NCBI RefSeq assembly: GCF_003352835.1
Contig: NZ_QLVD01000010.1
Coordinates: 186,001 to 250,000 of the forward strand
Source: Ornithinimicrobium murale
GTDB taxonomy: Bacteria; Actinomycetota; Actinomycetes; Actinomycetales; Dermatophilaceae
Direction: 5' to 3'
Length of the DNA: 64,000 nucleotides
Shown here: one piece after another, positions 19,299 to 28,158 of the stretch
Layout: every line of letters begins with the position of its first letter
How positions within the stretch are numbered: the first letter of the stretch is position 1
Notes under the pieces: model-generated
What the model was told of the DNA's origin: nothing
What the model saw: only the letters and a program-made list of their open reading frames with translations
The model's database searches: none
Translations under genes and position numbers: made by a program

Positions 19299-19304
19299 TA
19301 CAGT
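19299..19304 (+). promoter_or_regulatory. -10 box of a leaderless promoter for the CapA-like gene
   Basis: TACAGT, six bases, then ATG 19311. No Shine-Dalgarno sequence is present, which fits a leaderless mRNA. Confidence 0.4.
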
Positions 19305-19310
19305 GCCGTT

Positions 19311-20657
19311 ATGTCTTCCCGTGCCGGCACCCGACTGCACACCCGTGTCCTGGCCCTGGCCGTGGCGCCCCTGCTGGTCCTGAGCGCCTGCGGCGGTGGC
19401 GAGCAGGCGGGTCTGGAGCCCCCGCCGCTCGACGCCGGCGAGAGCACCACGACCGCGGATGTGCCCTCGGGGGGTCAGGTGTCTCCCCCCGAGGGTTGGG
19501 AGGAGGGGACCGAAACCGAGGACCAAAGCGAGGGGCCGACCGACGATTCCGGGGAGCAGACCGAGGAGCAGACCGAGGAGCAGACCGAGGAGCAGACCGA
19601 GGAGCCCACCCCCGAGGAGGGGGAGCCCAAGGAGGTCACGATCGGCGCGGCTGGCGACCTGCTCGCCCACGCACCGGTGATCGCCAATGCACAGGCCAAT
19701 GCCGGTGGGGACGGCTACGACTTCTCTGCGATGTTTGCCGACGTCAAAGGGCTGCTCACCGACAATGACCTCACGATCTGTCACATGGAGACGCCGTTGT
19801 CACCGGACAACACCAACATCACCGTGCCGCGCGTGCTGGTCTTCAACACTCCCCACGAGCTCGCGGACGCAGTGGCCGATGCTGGCTATGACGGCTGCGA
19901 CTTCGCCTCCAACCACACCTGGGACCAGGGGCTGAGCGGGCTGGCCGACACCCAGCAGGTGATCGAGGACGCCGGGCTGCAGTATGCCGGACCGGTCGCC
20001 GACGAGGCTGACGCCGGGCACCACGCGAGCTATCAGGTCGATGACGTCAACGTCGCACAGTTGGCCTACACCTACACGATCTACAACTCCGGGCAGCCCA
20101 CGACCGACATCCCGCCAGAGGCGCCCTGGCTGGGTGAGTCCCTGTGGCCCGTCATCGGTGCCGAGGGCATCATCGAGGATGCTGAGGGCGCCAAGGCTGA
20201 CGGTGCCGACTTCGTCGTGGTGAGCATGCACTGGGGCAACGAGTACTGGACCGACCCCACCGACCAGCAGCGCGAGATCGCCGCCGAGCTGCTCGAGTCC
20301 GACGCGGTCGATCTGATCCTCGGCACGCACGTCCACGTGATCCAGCCCTGCGAGAAGATCAACGGCAAGTACGTGATCTACGGTCTGGGCAACTTCCTGT
20401 CCAACCAGTCCCCCGACACCACGGCCGGCAAACTGCGTCCGGAGACCCAGGAGGGGATGATCGCCCGCTTCCACCTGCGCAAGGACGCAGACGGCGAGGT
20501 CAGCTCACAGATGGAGTTCCAGCCCACCCGCGTGCAGATCGACAATCACGTGATCCGGCTGGCGACCCCGGACCAGAATGCCGAGACCTATCACCGGGTC
20601 GTGGAGACGATGGACCGCCTTGGTGAGGACGCCTGCGACGCCGAGCCGCTGAGCTGA
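19311..20657 (+). CDS. CapA family lipoprotein (poly-gamma-glutamate capsule protein-like)
   Basis: 448 aa. The signal peptide ends in a lipobox (LSAC, Cys27), followed by an acidic linker with four perfect EQTE repeats. The catalytic-like domain starts near residue 105 with TIGAAGDLLAHAP and shows ASNHTWDQG, SMHWGNEYW and LGTHVHVIQPCEKING, the metal-binding signature of the PGA_cap metallophosphoesterase-like fold. CapA proteins in firmicutes take part in poly-gamma-glutamate export; most actinobacterial members are uncharacterised and no capBCD genes are near. The protein is probably membrane-anchored on the outside. Confidence 0.8.
   Translation: MSSRAGTRLHTRVLALAVAPLLVLSACGGGEQAGLEPPPLDAGESTTTADVPSGGQVSPPEGWEEGTETEDQSEGPTDDSGEQTEEQTEEQTEEQTEEPTPEEGEPKEVTIGAAGDLLAHAPVIANAQANAGGDGYDFSAMFADVKGLLTDNDLTICHMETPLSPDNTNITVPRVLVFNTPHELADAVADAGYDGCDFASNHTWDQGLSGLADTQQVIEDAGLQYAGPVADEADAGHHASYQVDDVNVAQLAYTYTIYNSGQPTTDIPPEAPWLGESLWPVIGAEGIIEDAEGAKADGADFVVVSMHWGNEYWTDPTDQQREIAAELLESDAVDLILGTHVHVIQPCEKINGKYVIYGLGNFLSNQSPDTTAGKLRPETQEGMIARFHLRKDADGEVSSQMEFQPTRVQIDNHVIRLATPDQNAETYHRVVETMDRLGEDACDAEPLS
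19554..19601 (+). repeat. Four perfect 12-bp in-frame repeats in the CapA-like gene
   Basis: The unit GAGCAGACCGAG occurs four times without a mismatch and encodes EQTE x4 in the linker between lipid anchor and enzyme domain. Copy-number change by slippage would keep the frame. Confidence 0.85.
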
Positions 20658-20794
20658 TGTCGAGGCCCTCCCCTGCTGGCCCGGCGGTGCGGTCGACGTC
20701 CGGCACGCCGGCGTGTCGTGCACCGTGCGCACATCGTTGCGGCGTGTCGTGGGTCAGAGCACAGGTCCTGCACCACCCGTCGCGCCCCACGGGC

Positions 20795-20841
20795 CTCCCA
20801 ACGGACTGCATCGATAGGGCTCCCCACGGACTGCATCGATA
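20795..20841. repeat. Two tandem copies of a 25-bp unit downstream of the CapA-like gene
   Basis: CTCCCAACGGACTGCATCGATA at 20795-20816 and the same sequence with one mismatch at 20820-20841, period 25. A second direct repeat, GGCGTGTCGTG, occurs at 20710 and 20741. The 267-base gap between the CapA-like and cell-wall-binding genes (both 3' ends) shows only these repeats and the hairpin at 20858. Confidence 0.6.
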
Positions 20842-20857
20842 CGCGGCTGTCACCGAC

Positions 20858-20897
20858 GACGGTGCCCGCCCACGCCACAGCGTGAGCGGGCACCGTC
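20858..20897 (-). terminator. Terminator hairpin of the cell-wall-binding protein gene
   Basis: Perfect 12-bp arms GACGGTGCCCGC / GCGGGCACCGTC with an inner CACGC-CACA-GCGTG helix, 28 bases after the stop of the minus-strand gene. No U-tract. It may act for both converging genes. Confidence 0.6.
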
Positions 20898-20924
20898 TCG
20901 ATCATCCGGAGGAGACCGTCGCGA

Positions 20925-23057
20925 TCAGGGCAGATACTGCTCCATCGCGTCCAGGACGTCATCGGCAACTGCCACCGGGCCACCCAGCACGATGATCCGC
21001 TGCGGGTCCAGTCGGTCGAGCGTCGCGCCGGTGACCTCGGTCAGCTTGTCCGGGCGGGTCAGCAGGATCGGCAGCCTGCGCGCGCCGGCCACGGCGGCGC
21101 CGGTCAGCGCGTCCGGATAGTCCTGTCCGCTGGCCACGAAGACCGCGTCCACCAGCGGCTGGAAGCGCTCGGCCAGGAGCGTGGCCGTCTCGTAGCGGTC
21201 CTGTCCACCCACGCGGGTTGCAGGCGCACCGGTCGCCGCGGCGGCCTGGGCCGCGACCTCCTCTGACACCGCATCGGTCCCGCCGAGCACGATGATCTCG
21301 CTCGGGTCCAGGCTGGTCAGCGCGGTCCGTGTCGCCTGGGGCAGCAGATCGGTCCGCGTCAGGAGCACAGGGGCGTCCTCCAGGCCCGCGGCGGCCGAGC
21401 CGACCAGGGCGTCCGGGTAGGCCTGGCCGCTGGCGAGATACACCGTGCCGCCAGCCTCGTACTCACCGGAGATGGCCGCGGCCGTCTCATAGCGGTTCTC
21501 GCCGGCGTGCCGAGTCGTGCTGAACCCCAACTCGTCGAGCTCGGTGGCGATGGCCGGGGCCAGCGCGCTCTCACCGCCCACGATGACGACCTGCTCGGGC
21601 GCGAGGCGCTGGAGCTCGGTGCGTGTGGCCGAGGACAGGGCTTCGCCGCGGGTCAGCAGGACCGGGGCGTCCTGGATGCCGGCCCGGGCCGCGGCCACCA
21701 GCGCATCCGGGTAGGCCTGGCCGGTGGTGAGGAAGACCGTGTCGCTGTCGGCGTTGCCGAACTGCTGGGACAGGGCCACCGCCGTCTCGTAGCGGTCCGC
21801 CCCAGCCACCCGGTCAACGGACTGCAGACCGACGGTGAAGACCGAGGTGCTGCCGGAGACCTCGTTGGCGACGATGACCAGCGGCTCGCCAGTGGGGCTG
21901 TCCTCGGCGGCGACGAACTCCACGCCCTCTGCGCCCAGGTCGCCCATACCCTCGACGTACTCACCGTCGACCGCGACGTCCCAGTTGCGGTTGTTGACGT
22001 AGTCGACGAAGCGCACGTCAGCGGGGTCGGTCACGTCGAAGGTCATCACGCCGCCGATGCGCTCCAGGCCCACGAAGGCGAAGGTGTGCGACCCGACCTG
22101 ACCGATCCCCTCCCCGCCCTCTCCGTCCCGGTTGGAGGTGTCCAGAAGGTTGCCCTCGGCGCTCCAGTCCTTCAGCGGGATCGCCCAGAGGTTGCTGACC
22201 TCGGCGGTCTCCAGGTCGATCGTCGCGATGGCGTTGGCCTCCTGCAGCGAGACGAAGGCCTGGCTGCTGTCGGCGGAGATCGCGGAGAACTCCGGCTCGA
22301 GGTTGCGGGCTACCCGTCCAGCCGGCTCGTGCCCCTCTGGCACCTCGACGTCCGGTCCGAAGACCCGGACGCCTTCGGGGAGCTCGGTCCCCTGGTCGTA
22401 TCCCGTGAAGCGGGCCGTGCGGACATCGTCCTGTGAGATCTCGGTCGGGTCCGCAACGTCGATCACCGAGACCGTGCCCTCCGGGTCGGAGCTGAAGTCG
22501 TCGGCCGGCTCGCCCTCGTTGGCGACGACGACCTTCGTCCCATCGGGAGAGACCGTGATCGCATCCGGCAGGGAGCCGACGCGCACGCCACCCAGGTAGT
22601 CCCCGTCGGTCGAGTAGAACAGGGCCCAGCCGTGCGCGACCTTGTCCGGTGCCTCGACGGCAACCGCGATCCACTCGCCGTGGACCTTGACCGAGTTGAT
22701 GGTTGCCCCGGCGGGCACGACGCTGCCGTCGGCTGCCTCGGCCCCCTCAGCGGCCAGGGTCTCGACGAAGGAGGGCGCGCTCGGGTCAGTCCCGTCCAGG
22801 ATGTCGATGGCGCCCTTGAGGGCGTTCACCACGAAGATCCGCCGGGTGAGCGGATCAAAAGAGGTGATCTCGGCGGCGGACTCGTCGAACTGGCCGGTCT
22901 TGTGCGTGCCGGCCAGAGTGAGTGCCAGGCGCGGGTCAACGGCCGCGGGGCTCGTCTCGCCTGCGTCGTCGGTCGGGGTGGCGAGCGCTGCCGGAAGCAC
23001 GCCGACGGTCAGGGCCGCCGCCGTCAGGAGGCTCAGGGATCGTGAGGGAGTTCGCAT
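20925..23057 (-). CDS. Secreted protein with choice-of-anchor I domain and three cell-wall-binding type 2 repeats
   Basis: 710 aa. A Sec signal peptide (MRTPSRSLSLLTAAALTVGV, cleavage after ALA) leads the protein. Residues about 35-420 form a beta-propeller-like domain of the choice-of-anchor I type (GSLPDAITVSPDGTKVVVANEGEP, EFSAISADSSQAFVSLQEAN). Residues about 425-710 hold three CWB2 repeats, each opening with a DRYETA/NRYETA motif and containing GQAYPDAL or GQDYPDAL and a VLLTR strand. CWB2 repeats attach proteins to wall polymers non-covalently in Clostridioides. A surface role is likely; any catalytic activity is unknown. ATG 23057 is chosen because it starts the signal peptide. Confidence 0.82.
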   Translation of the reverse strand: MRTPSRSLSLLTAAALTVGVLPAALATPTDDAGETSPAAVDPRLALTLAGTHKTGQFDESAAEITSFDPLTRRIFVVNALKGAIDILDGTDPSAPSFVETLAAEGAEAADGSVVPAGATINSVKVHGEWIAVAVEAPDKVAHGWALFYSTDGDYLGGVRVGSLPDAITVSPDGTKVVVANEGEPADDFSSDPEGTVSVIDVADPTEISQDDVRTARFTGYDQGTELPEGVRVFGPDVEVPEGHEPAGRVARNLEPEFSAISADSSQAFVSLQEANAIATIDLETAEVSNLWAIPLKDWSAEGNLLDTSNRDGEGGEGIGQVGSHTFAFVGLERIGGVMTFDVTDPADVRFVDYVNNRNWDVAVDGEYVEGMGDLGAEGVEFVAAEDSPTGEPLVIVANEVSGSTSVFTVGLQSVDRVAGADRYETAVALSQQFGNADSDTVFLTTGQAYPDALVAAARAGIQDAPVLLTRGEALSSATRTELQRLAPEQVVIVGGESALAPAIATELDELGFSTTRHAGENRYETAAAISGEYEAGGTVYLASGQAYPDALVGSAAAGLEDAPVLLTRTDLLPQATRTALTSLDPSEIIVLGGTDAVSEEVAAQAAAATGAPATRVGGQDRYETATLLAERFQPLVDAVFVASGQDYPDALTGAAVAGARRLPILLTRPDKLTEVTGATLDRLDPQRIIVLGGPVAVADDVLDAMEQYLP

Positions 23058-23139
23058 GGTCGCATCCCAGTCCGTCGGAGTGACGCGCTGATGGCCGTGA
23101 CGTAGCCGCGAGGTGACCGTTCGTGAACGGCCACTGACG

Positions 23140-23925
23140 TCACCCAGCGAACTGCGCGTAGGTGTCGTAGCCGATCTTGACGATGAAGGCCACGAGGAGC
23201 ACGACGAACACGGTCCGCACGAAGCCGCTCCCTCGGGCCACCGCGGTGCGGGCACCAAGGTAGGCACCGAGCATGTTGCACAGTCCCATCAGCAGACCCA
23301 CCTTCCACATCACGGCACCCATCGGGATGAACACCGCGAGAGCGGCCAGGTTGGTCGCCCAGTTGGCGATCTTGGCCTTGGCGCTGGCCTGCAGGAAGCC
23401 GTAGCCCAGCAGCCCGACCATCGCGAAGACATAGAACGACCCGGTGCCCGGCCCCAGTGCACCGTCGTAGACCCCGATGCCGAACCCGATCAGGCCGGCG
23501 ACCACCAGGTGCGCCCGTCCGGAGAAGCGCAGTTGCGAGATCTGTCCCATGCTCGGCTTCGCGAGCGTGTAGGCCCCGACACCAATGAGGACCAGCAGGA
23601 TGATCGGGTTGAACGCTGTCTTGGGGATCAGGCTGGCGATCAGCGCACCACCCAATGAGCCGAGGAATGCGCAGCCGGCCAGCGGCAGGGCCGTTGACAG
23701 GTCGGGCCGCACGCGCCGGAAGTAGGTGACCGAGCTGACGGTCGTGCCGCAGATCGACCCCAGCTTGTTGGTCGCCAGGATCTGCACCGGGCTGGCTCCC
23801 GGAAAGCCGAGCAGCAGGGCAGGCAGCTGGATGAGCCCACCACCGCCGACCACCGCGTCGATCCACCCGGCCGTCAGACCGGCCAGGGCCATCAGGAGAT
23901 AGAGCCAGAGGGAGGGATCATCCAC
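23140..23925 (-). CDS. TauE/SafE family membrane permease
   Basis: 261 aa with about eight membrane helices. The repeated family motif appears as DAVVGGGGLIQLPALLL near residue 25 and FGIGVYDGALGPGTGSF near 145; the first marks the N-terminal half and the second the C-terminal half. Members export sulfite, sulfoacetate or other organosulfonates, but substrate cannot be predicted here. A GTG at 23925 overlaps the HAD gene stop by eight bases (GTGGATGA), which suggests translational coupling in a proS-HAD-tauE operon. Confidence 0.82.
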   Translation of the reverse strand: MDDPSLWLYLLMALAGLTAGWIDAVVGGGGLIQLPALLLGFPGASPVQILATNKLGSICGTTVSSVTYFRRVRPDLSTALPLAGCAFLGSLGGALIASLIPKTAFNPIILLVLIGVGAYTLAKPSMGQISQLRFSGRAHLVVAGLIGFGIGVYDGALGPGTGSFYVFAMVGLLGYGFLQASAKAKIANWATNLAALAVFIPMGAVMWKVGLLMGLCNMLGAYLGARTAVARGSGFVRTVFVVLLVAFIVKIGYDTYAQFAG

Positions 23926-24649
23926 CGGGGCCGCCGGAGTTCCACCCGGCGACGATGCCTGAGATCTCCGCCAGCGAGTGCGCCACGGCGTCGGGGGTGG
24001 TGTCCACCTCGACCCGCTGCTCCAGGGGGATGTCACTGTGCGGCACCAGGATCGCGCGCATGCCGACCTGTTGCGGCCCGTGGATGTCCTCGAACAACCG
24101 GTCGCCGACATACACGCAGTCGGCGGGGTCGGTGTCCACGGCGGCTGCCGCCGCGCGGAAGGCCTCGGGGTGCGGTTTGGTCCACGGGATCTCGCTGCTG
24201 TAGACGTCCCCGTCGATCAGGTGCAGCACCCCGTCACGTTCGAAGATGGCCCGGTGGTGGTCGCGGGACCAGATCGTGTTGGACAGCACCCCGACGGCGA
24301 TCCCCTGCGCGCGCAACCCCTCCCAGAGCGGGTGGACGAGCGGGTCGGTGTGGGTGTGTGGCTCCCAGAACCGGTCATAGGCCCCGCGGGCGCGGAGGTA
24401 GTCCGGGTGCTCGGCGCCGTAGCCCACCTCGGCCAGCAGGTCCTCCACCCGGGCGCTGCGGTGCTCGGTCCTGGCCTGCTTCCAGGCCAGTCCCTCAGCC
24501 TCCAGGATCCGAGCGGCCAGGTCGGCCACGTCCTCGTCCCCCGGACCCACCTCCGTGGCGAAGACGTGCCACTGGGCCATGAGGTCGACCTGGTGCCACG
24601 GCGTGAGGGTGCCACCCCAGTCGAACAGCACCGCCCGCACCCGGCTCAT
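23918..24649 (-). CDS. HAD-like hydrolase
   Basis: 243 aa. Motif I is VLFDWGGTLTPW (first Asp as nucleophile; Trp replaces the second residue, as in many FDWGGT members). Motif II is GVLSNT near residue 120, motif III the lysine in TKPHPEAF, and motif IV GDRLFEDIHG near 190. A helical cap lies between motifs I and II. It is probably a cytoplasmic phosphatase with unknown substrate. It is 38 bases downstream of proS and overlaps the permease gene. Confidence 0.82.
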   Translation of the reverse strand: MSRVRAVLFDWGGTLTPWHQVDLMAQWHVFATEVGPGDEDVADLAARILEAEGLAWKQARTEHRSARVEDLLAEVGYGAEHPDYLRARGAYDRFWEPHTHTDPLVHPLWEGLRAQGIAVGVLSNTIWSRDHHRAIFERDGVLHLIDGDVYSSEIPWTKPHPEAFRAAAAAVDTDPADCVYVGDRLFEDIHGPQQVGMRAILVPHSDIPLEQRVEVDTTPDAVAHSLAEISGIVAGWNSGGPGG

Positions 24650-24687
24650 CGGTCAGCTCCCATCTGCACCACGTGTCTGATCGCGTC

Positions 24688-26466
24688 TCAGGACTGCGCG
24701 CCCGAGCGGACCTCAGCCACGATCTCGCGCGCCGCGTCGGCCACCGGCACCTCGCGCCGCTCACCGCTGCGCCGGTCCTTGATCTCGATGGTGCCCTGCT
24801 CCAGGCCCTTGCCGACCACGACGATCGTCGGGACACCGACCAGCTCGGCGTCCTTGAACTTCACACCCGGGGAGACCTTGGGGCGGTCGTCGTACAGCAC
24901 CGTCAGCCCCTGGCCCTCAAGCTCACTCACCAGTCCGTCGGCGTGGTCGAAGACAGCCTGGTCCTTGCCGGTCGCGACCAAGTGGACGTCGGCGGGGCTG
25001 ATCTCCCGGGGCCAGCACAGGCCGATCTCATCCAGGGTGCCCTCGGCAACAGCGGCCACGGCGCGGCTGACTCCCACGCCGTAGGAGCCCATCGTCACGG
25101 TGGCGAGTTTCCCGGACTGGTCGAGGACCTGCAGACCCAGCGCCTCCGCATACTTGCGGCCCAGCTGGAAGATGTGCCCCATCTCGATGCCGCGGGCCAA
25201 CGTCAGGGTGCCGTTGCCGTCCGGGCTCGGGTCACCCTCGCGGATCTCCGCGGCGTGGATGACGCCGTCGGCAGAGAAGTCACGCCCGTGCACCAGGTGG
25301 AAGACGTGCCTGCCGTGCTCGTCGGCGCCGGTGACCCAGGCCGTGCCCTCGCCGATGCTGGCGTCGAGCAGATACCTGATGCCGGAGGCCCTCTCCTGGC
25401 CCAGCACACCGGGCCCGATGTAGCCCTTGGCCAACGCCGGGTGGGCGGCGAAGTCCTTGTCCTCGAAGGGGCCGGGCTCGGCGGGCGAGACCTGGGCCTC
25501 GAGGCGCTTGGCGTCGACCTCCCGGTCCCCGGGGACACCGATCGCGAGGGGCTCGCGGGTGCCGTCGGGGTGGGTGAGCATGACCAGCACGTTCTTGAGC
25601 GTGTCGGCGGCCGTCCACTCCCGACCGTCCTCCCGCGGGTGGTTGGCGTTGGCAGCAGCGACCAGCGTCTCGATGGTGGGCGTGTCAGGCGTGTCGTGGA
25701 CCTGGGCGGCCGGGACGCCAGAGGCATCGACGGGTGCGGGCGTGGGCACGTGCACGGCCTCCACGTTGGCGGCGTAGTCCCCCGTCGTGCTGCGCACGAA
25801 GGTGTCCTCGCCGTGCGGGCTGACCGCGAGAAACTCCTCGCTCGCCGAGCCGCCCATGGCCCCGGAGTCGGCGTGCACGATGACGTAGTCGAACCCGAGC
25901 CGGTCGAAGATCCGGACGTAGGCCTCCCGGTGCCGCTGATAGGCAGCCTCCAGCCCGGCATCGTCGAGGTCGAAGGAGTAGGAGTCCTTCATGATGAACT
26001 CGCGGCCACGCAGGAGGCCCGCGCGCGGACGCGCCTCGTCGCGGTACTTGGTCTGGATCTGGTAGAGGCTGACCGGCAGGTCCTTGTAGGAGGAGAACAG
26101 GTCCTTGACGGTGAGGGTGAACATCTCCTCGTGGGTCGGCCCGAGCAGCATGTCGACCCCCTTGCGGTCCTGCAGCCGGAAGAGGTTGGGGCCGTACTCC
26201 TCCCACCGGTTGGTCGCCTCGTAGGGTTCCTTGGGCAGCAGGGCCGGGAAGCTCAGCTCCTGGGCGCCGATGGAGTCCATCTCCTCGCGGACGATCGTCT
26301 CGACGTTGCGCAGCACCCGCAGGCCGAGCGGCAGCCAGGAGTAGATGCCCGGGGCGGCACGCCGGATGTAGCCCGCACGGACCAGTAGCTTGTGGCCCGG
26401 CAGCTCAGCATCCGCCGGGTCCTCGCGCAGGGTCCGCAGGAACAGGGTCGACATCCGCAGTGCCAC
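24688..26466 (-). CDS. proS: Proline--tRNA ligase, bacterial type
   Basis: 592 aa class II aminoacyl-tRNA synthetase with the long bacterial layout: catalytic core ([15 protein letters not shown] near residue 38, [20 protein letters not shown] near 140), a YbaK-like editing insert in the middle (residues about 230-400) and the C-terminal anticodon-binding domain. GTG 26466 is preferred over upstream codons because AAGGAG lies six bases before it and [11 protein letters not shown], the normal family start, follows four residues later. It charges tRNA-Pro. In most actinobacteria it follows ispG and the GNAT gene directly; here they are separated by several kilobases. Confidence 0.95.
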   Translation of the reverse strand: MALRMSTLFLRTLREDPADAELPGHKLLVRAGYIRRAAPGIYSWLPLGLRVLRNVETIVREEMDSIGAQELSFPALLPKEPYEATNRWEEYGPNLFRLQDRKGVDMLLGPTHEEMFTLTVKDLFSSYKDLPVSLYQIQTKYRDEARPRAGLLRGREFIMKDSYSFDLDDAGLEAAYQRHREAYVRIFDRLGFDYVIVHADSGAMGGSASEEFLAVSPHGEDTFVRSTTGDYAANVEAVHVPTPAPVDASGVPAAQVHDTPDTPTIETLVAAANANHPREDGREWTAADTLKNVLVMLTHPDGTREPLAIGVPGDREVDAKRLEAQVSPAEPGPFEDKDFAAHPALAKGYIGPGVLGQERASGIRYLLDASIGEGTAWVTGADEHGRHVFHLVHGRDFSADGVIHAAEIREGDPSPDGNGTLTLARGIEMGHIFQLGRKYAEALGLQVLDQSGKLATVTMGSYGVGVSRAVAAVAEGTLDEIGLCWPREISPADVHLVATGKDQAVFDHADGLVSELEGQGLTVLYDDRPKVSPGVKFKDAELVGVPTIVVVGKGLEQGTIEIKDRRSGERREVPVADAAREIVAEVRSGAQS

Positions 26467-26575
26467 AGGGGCTCCTTCATCTCGGGTATGCCGACCGCCG
26501 GGTGGGGCGGTCGGGGTCACCGACCGAGGATATCCGCTGAGTGGTGGGCTGCCGCACCGGTTCGCGGCCGTGGCC

Positions 26576-26581
26576 TAACCT
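26576..26581 (+). promoter_or_regulatory. -10 box of a leaderless promoter for the esterase gene
   Basis: TAACCT, GCCGGG, then GTG 26588. It lies in the 121-base divergent region between proS and the esterase gene. Confidence 0.45.
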
Positions 26582-26587
26582 GCCGGG

Positions 26588-27469
26588 GTGAGAGCATCCT
26601 CCGCGCCGGGCAGACTCCGCCGCTACCCCCGCCGACGTCGCGTCCTCGGTGACCTGCGCCGCTGGCGCGACGTGGCCCTGCCAGGCCTGGGCCGTCGCAG
26701 CGACCTCTACGTCTGGCTGCCCCCGGGCTACGGTCGAGGCACGCAGCGCTATCCGGTGGTCTACCTGCAGGACGGCGGCAACCTGTTCGATCCCCGGACC
26801 TCCTTCGCCGGGGCCACGTGGCAGGCCGACGAGGCCCTGACCTGGCTGCATACGAAGGGCATCGACGCGATCGCGGTCGGGGTGCCCTGTTCGCCCGACC
26901 GCCGCCTCGAGGAGTACTCCCCCGCCTTCAGCGACACCCTGCTGGCACAGCATCCGGGCCTGGGAGCCCCGGCAGCGGACGTCTATGTCGACTTCCTGAC
27001 CGAGCACCTCAAGCCCTGGGTGGACCGGGGGCTGCGCACCCGACCCGAGCGCGAGCACACCCTGGTCGCAGGTTCCTCGGCGGGGGCCGTGGTGAGCATG
27101 CACGCGTGGCTTCGGCGCCCGGACGTCTTCGGTGGCGTCGGGGCCTTCTCCTCGGCCTTCTGGGTGCCCGGTGAGGCGCACCTGGCCGAGCTCGAGCAGG
27201 CAGTGGTGGCCCCGCACCCACCGACCCGGTTCTCCCTCGACGTCGGCGGACGTGAGACGCCTGACGACCCCATCCTGCAGGCGGCCTACCGCCGCGACAC
27301 CGAGCGTGTCGTCGCGGCTCTGCAGGAGGCGCAGGTCCCGGTGCGCTACACCTACGACTCGACTGCCTACCACTTCGAGACCGCGTGGGCGCAGCGCCTC
27401 CCCGCAACGCTGGAGTGGCTGCTGTCCGGGTATGCCGTGGCCCGCCCCGGCGCTCAGACGCCCAGGTAG
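26588..27469 (+). CDS. Alpha/beta-hydrolase-fold esterase (esterase D/Enterochelin esterase-like)
   Basis: 293 aa. The fold is seen in RSDLYVWLPPGYG, VVYLQDGGNLFDP and the nucleophile elbow GSSAGAVVSMHA near residue 165 (Ser in GSSAG), with a late histidine in YDSTAYHFETAW. No signal peptide, so it is probably cytoplasmic. The family hydrolyses esters from S-formylglutathione to siderophores; the substrate here is not evident. The GTG start has a TANNNT box six bases upstream. The last 16 bases overlap the convergent livF gene. Confidence 0.78.
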   Translation: MRASSAPGRLRRYPRRRRVLGDLRRWRDVALPGLGRRSDLYVWLPPGYGRGTQRYPVVYLQDGGNLFDPRTSFAGATWQADEALTWLHTKGIDAIAVGVPCSPDRRLEEYSPAFSDTLLAQHPGLGAPAADVYVDFLTEHLKPWVDRGLRTRPEREHTLVAGSSAGAVVSMHAWLRRPDVFGGVGAFSSAFWVPGEAHLAELEQAVVAPHPPTRFSLDVGGRETPDDPILQAAYRRDTERVVAALQEAQVPVRYTYDSTAYHFETAWAQRLPATLEWLLSGYAVARPGAQTPR

Positions 27470-28158
27470 GCCTGGACCACCCGGTCGTCGGCGAGCAGGT
27501 CGGCGGCCGGCCCCTCGTGGGCAATCTCTCCGCTGGCCAGGACATAGCCGTGGTCGGCGGCGCGCAGGGCGCGGCGCGCGTTCTGCTCGATGAGCACCAC
27601 CGTGGTGCCCGAAGAGCGGATCTCCTCAATCACCGCGAACACCTCGTCGACGATCTTGGGCGCCAGCCCCATGGACGGCTCGTCCAGCAGGATCAAGCGG
27701 GGACGCGCGACGAGGGCGCGCCCGATCGCGAGCATCTGCTGCTCGCCGCCGGACAGGGCTCCTGCCGGCAGGTCCCGACGTTCAGCCAGCACCGGGAACC
27801 GTGCGTAGACGTCCTGGATCGCCGCCGAGTCGTTGGTGTGCCAGCCACCCACCTGGAGGTTCTCGTGGATGGTCAGGCTGCCCAGGATCTGACGTCCCTC
27901 CGGGACCTGCACCAGGCCCTCCCCGACCAGCTTGTGCGCCGGCATCCTGCTGATGTCGCGGCCCTCGAAGGTGATCGTGCCGGAGCGGGGCCGCACGATG
28001 CCGGACACCGCGTTGATGATCGAGGACTTGCCGGCGCCGTTCGCTCCGACGAGCGTGACCAGGGATCCGGGCGCCGCCTCGAAAGAGACGCCGCGCACGG
28101 CCTCGACCCGACCGTAGGTGACGACGAGGTTCTCGACCTTCAGGATGGCGTCGCTCAT
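27454..28158 (-). CDS. livF: Branched-chain amino acid ABC transporter ATPase LivF
   Basis: 234 aa. Walker A GANGAGKSS near residue 38, the LivF-type VQVPEGRQIL, the signature LSGGEQQMLAIGRAL near 135 and Walker B LILLDEPSMGLAP are all present. It works as one of two ATPases driving the LivHM permease. It overlaps the end of the livMG fusion by four bases. The transporter may take branched-chain amino acids or other amides and acids; the family label does not fix the substrate. Confidence 0.9.
   Translation of the reverse strand: MSDAILKVENLVVTYGRVEAVRGVSFEAAPGSLVTLVGANGAGKSSIINAVSGIVRPRSGTITFEGRDISRMPAHKLVGEGLVQVPEGRQILGSLTIHENLQVGGWHTNDSAAIQDVYARFPVLAERRDLPAGALSGGEQQMLAIGRALVARPRLILLDEPSMGLAPKIVDEVFAVIEEIRSSGTTVVLIEQNARRALRAADHGYVLASGEIAHEGPAADLLADDRVVQAYLGV

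Noticed and set aside
19554-19601. The 12-bp repeats as a CRISPR-like array
   Set aside because: Repeats are contiguous, in frame and without spacers; they encode EQTE in a linker.
20657-20995. Possible small gene of about 112 codons after the CapA-like gene
   Set aside because: It runs through the direct repeats and the terminator hairpin, has no ribosome site and shows no domain.
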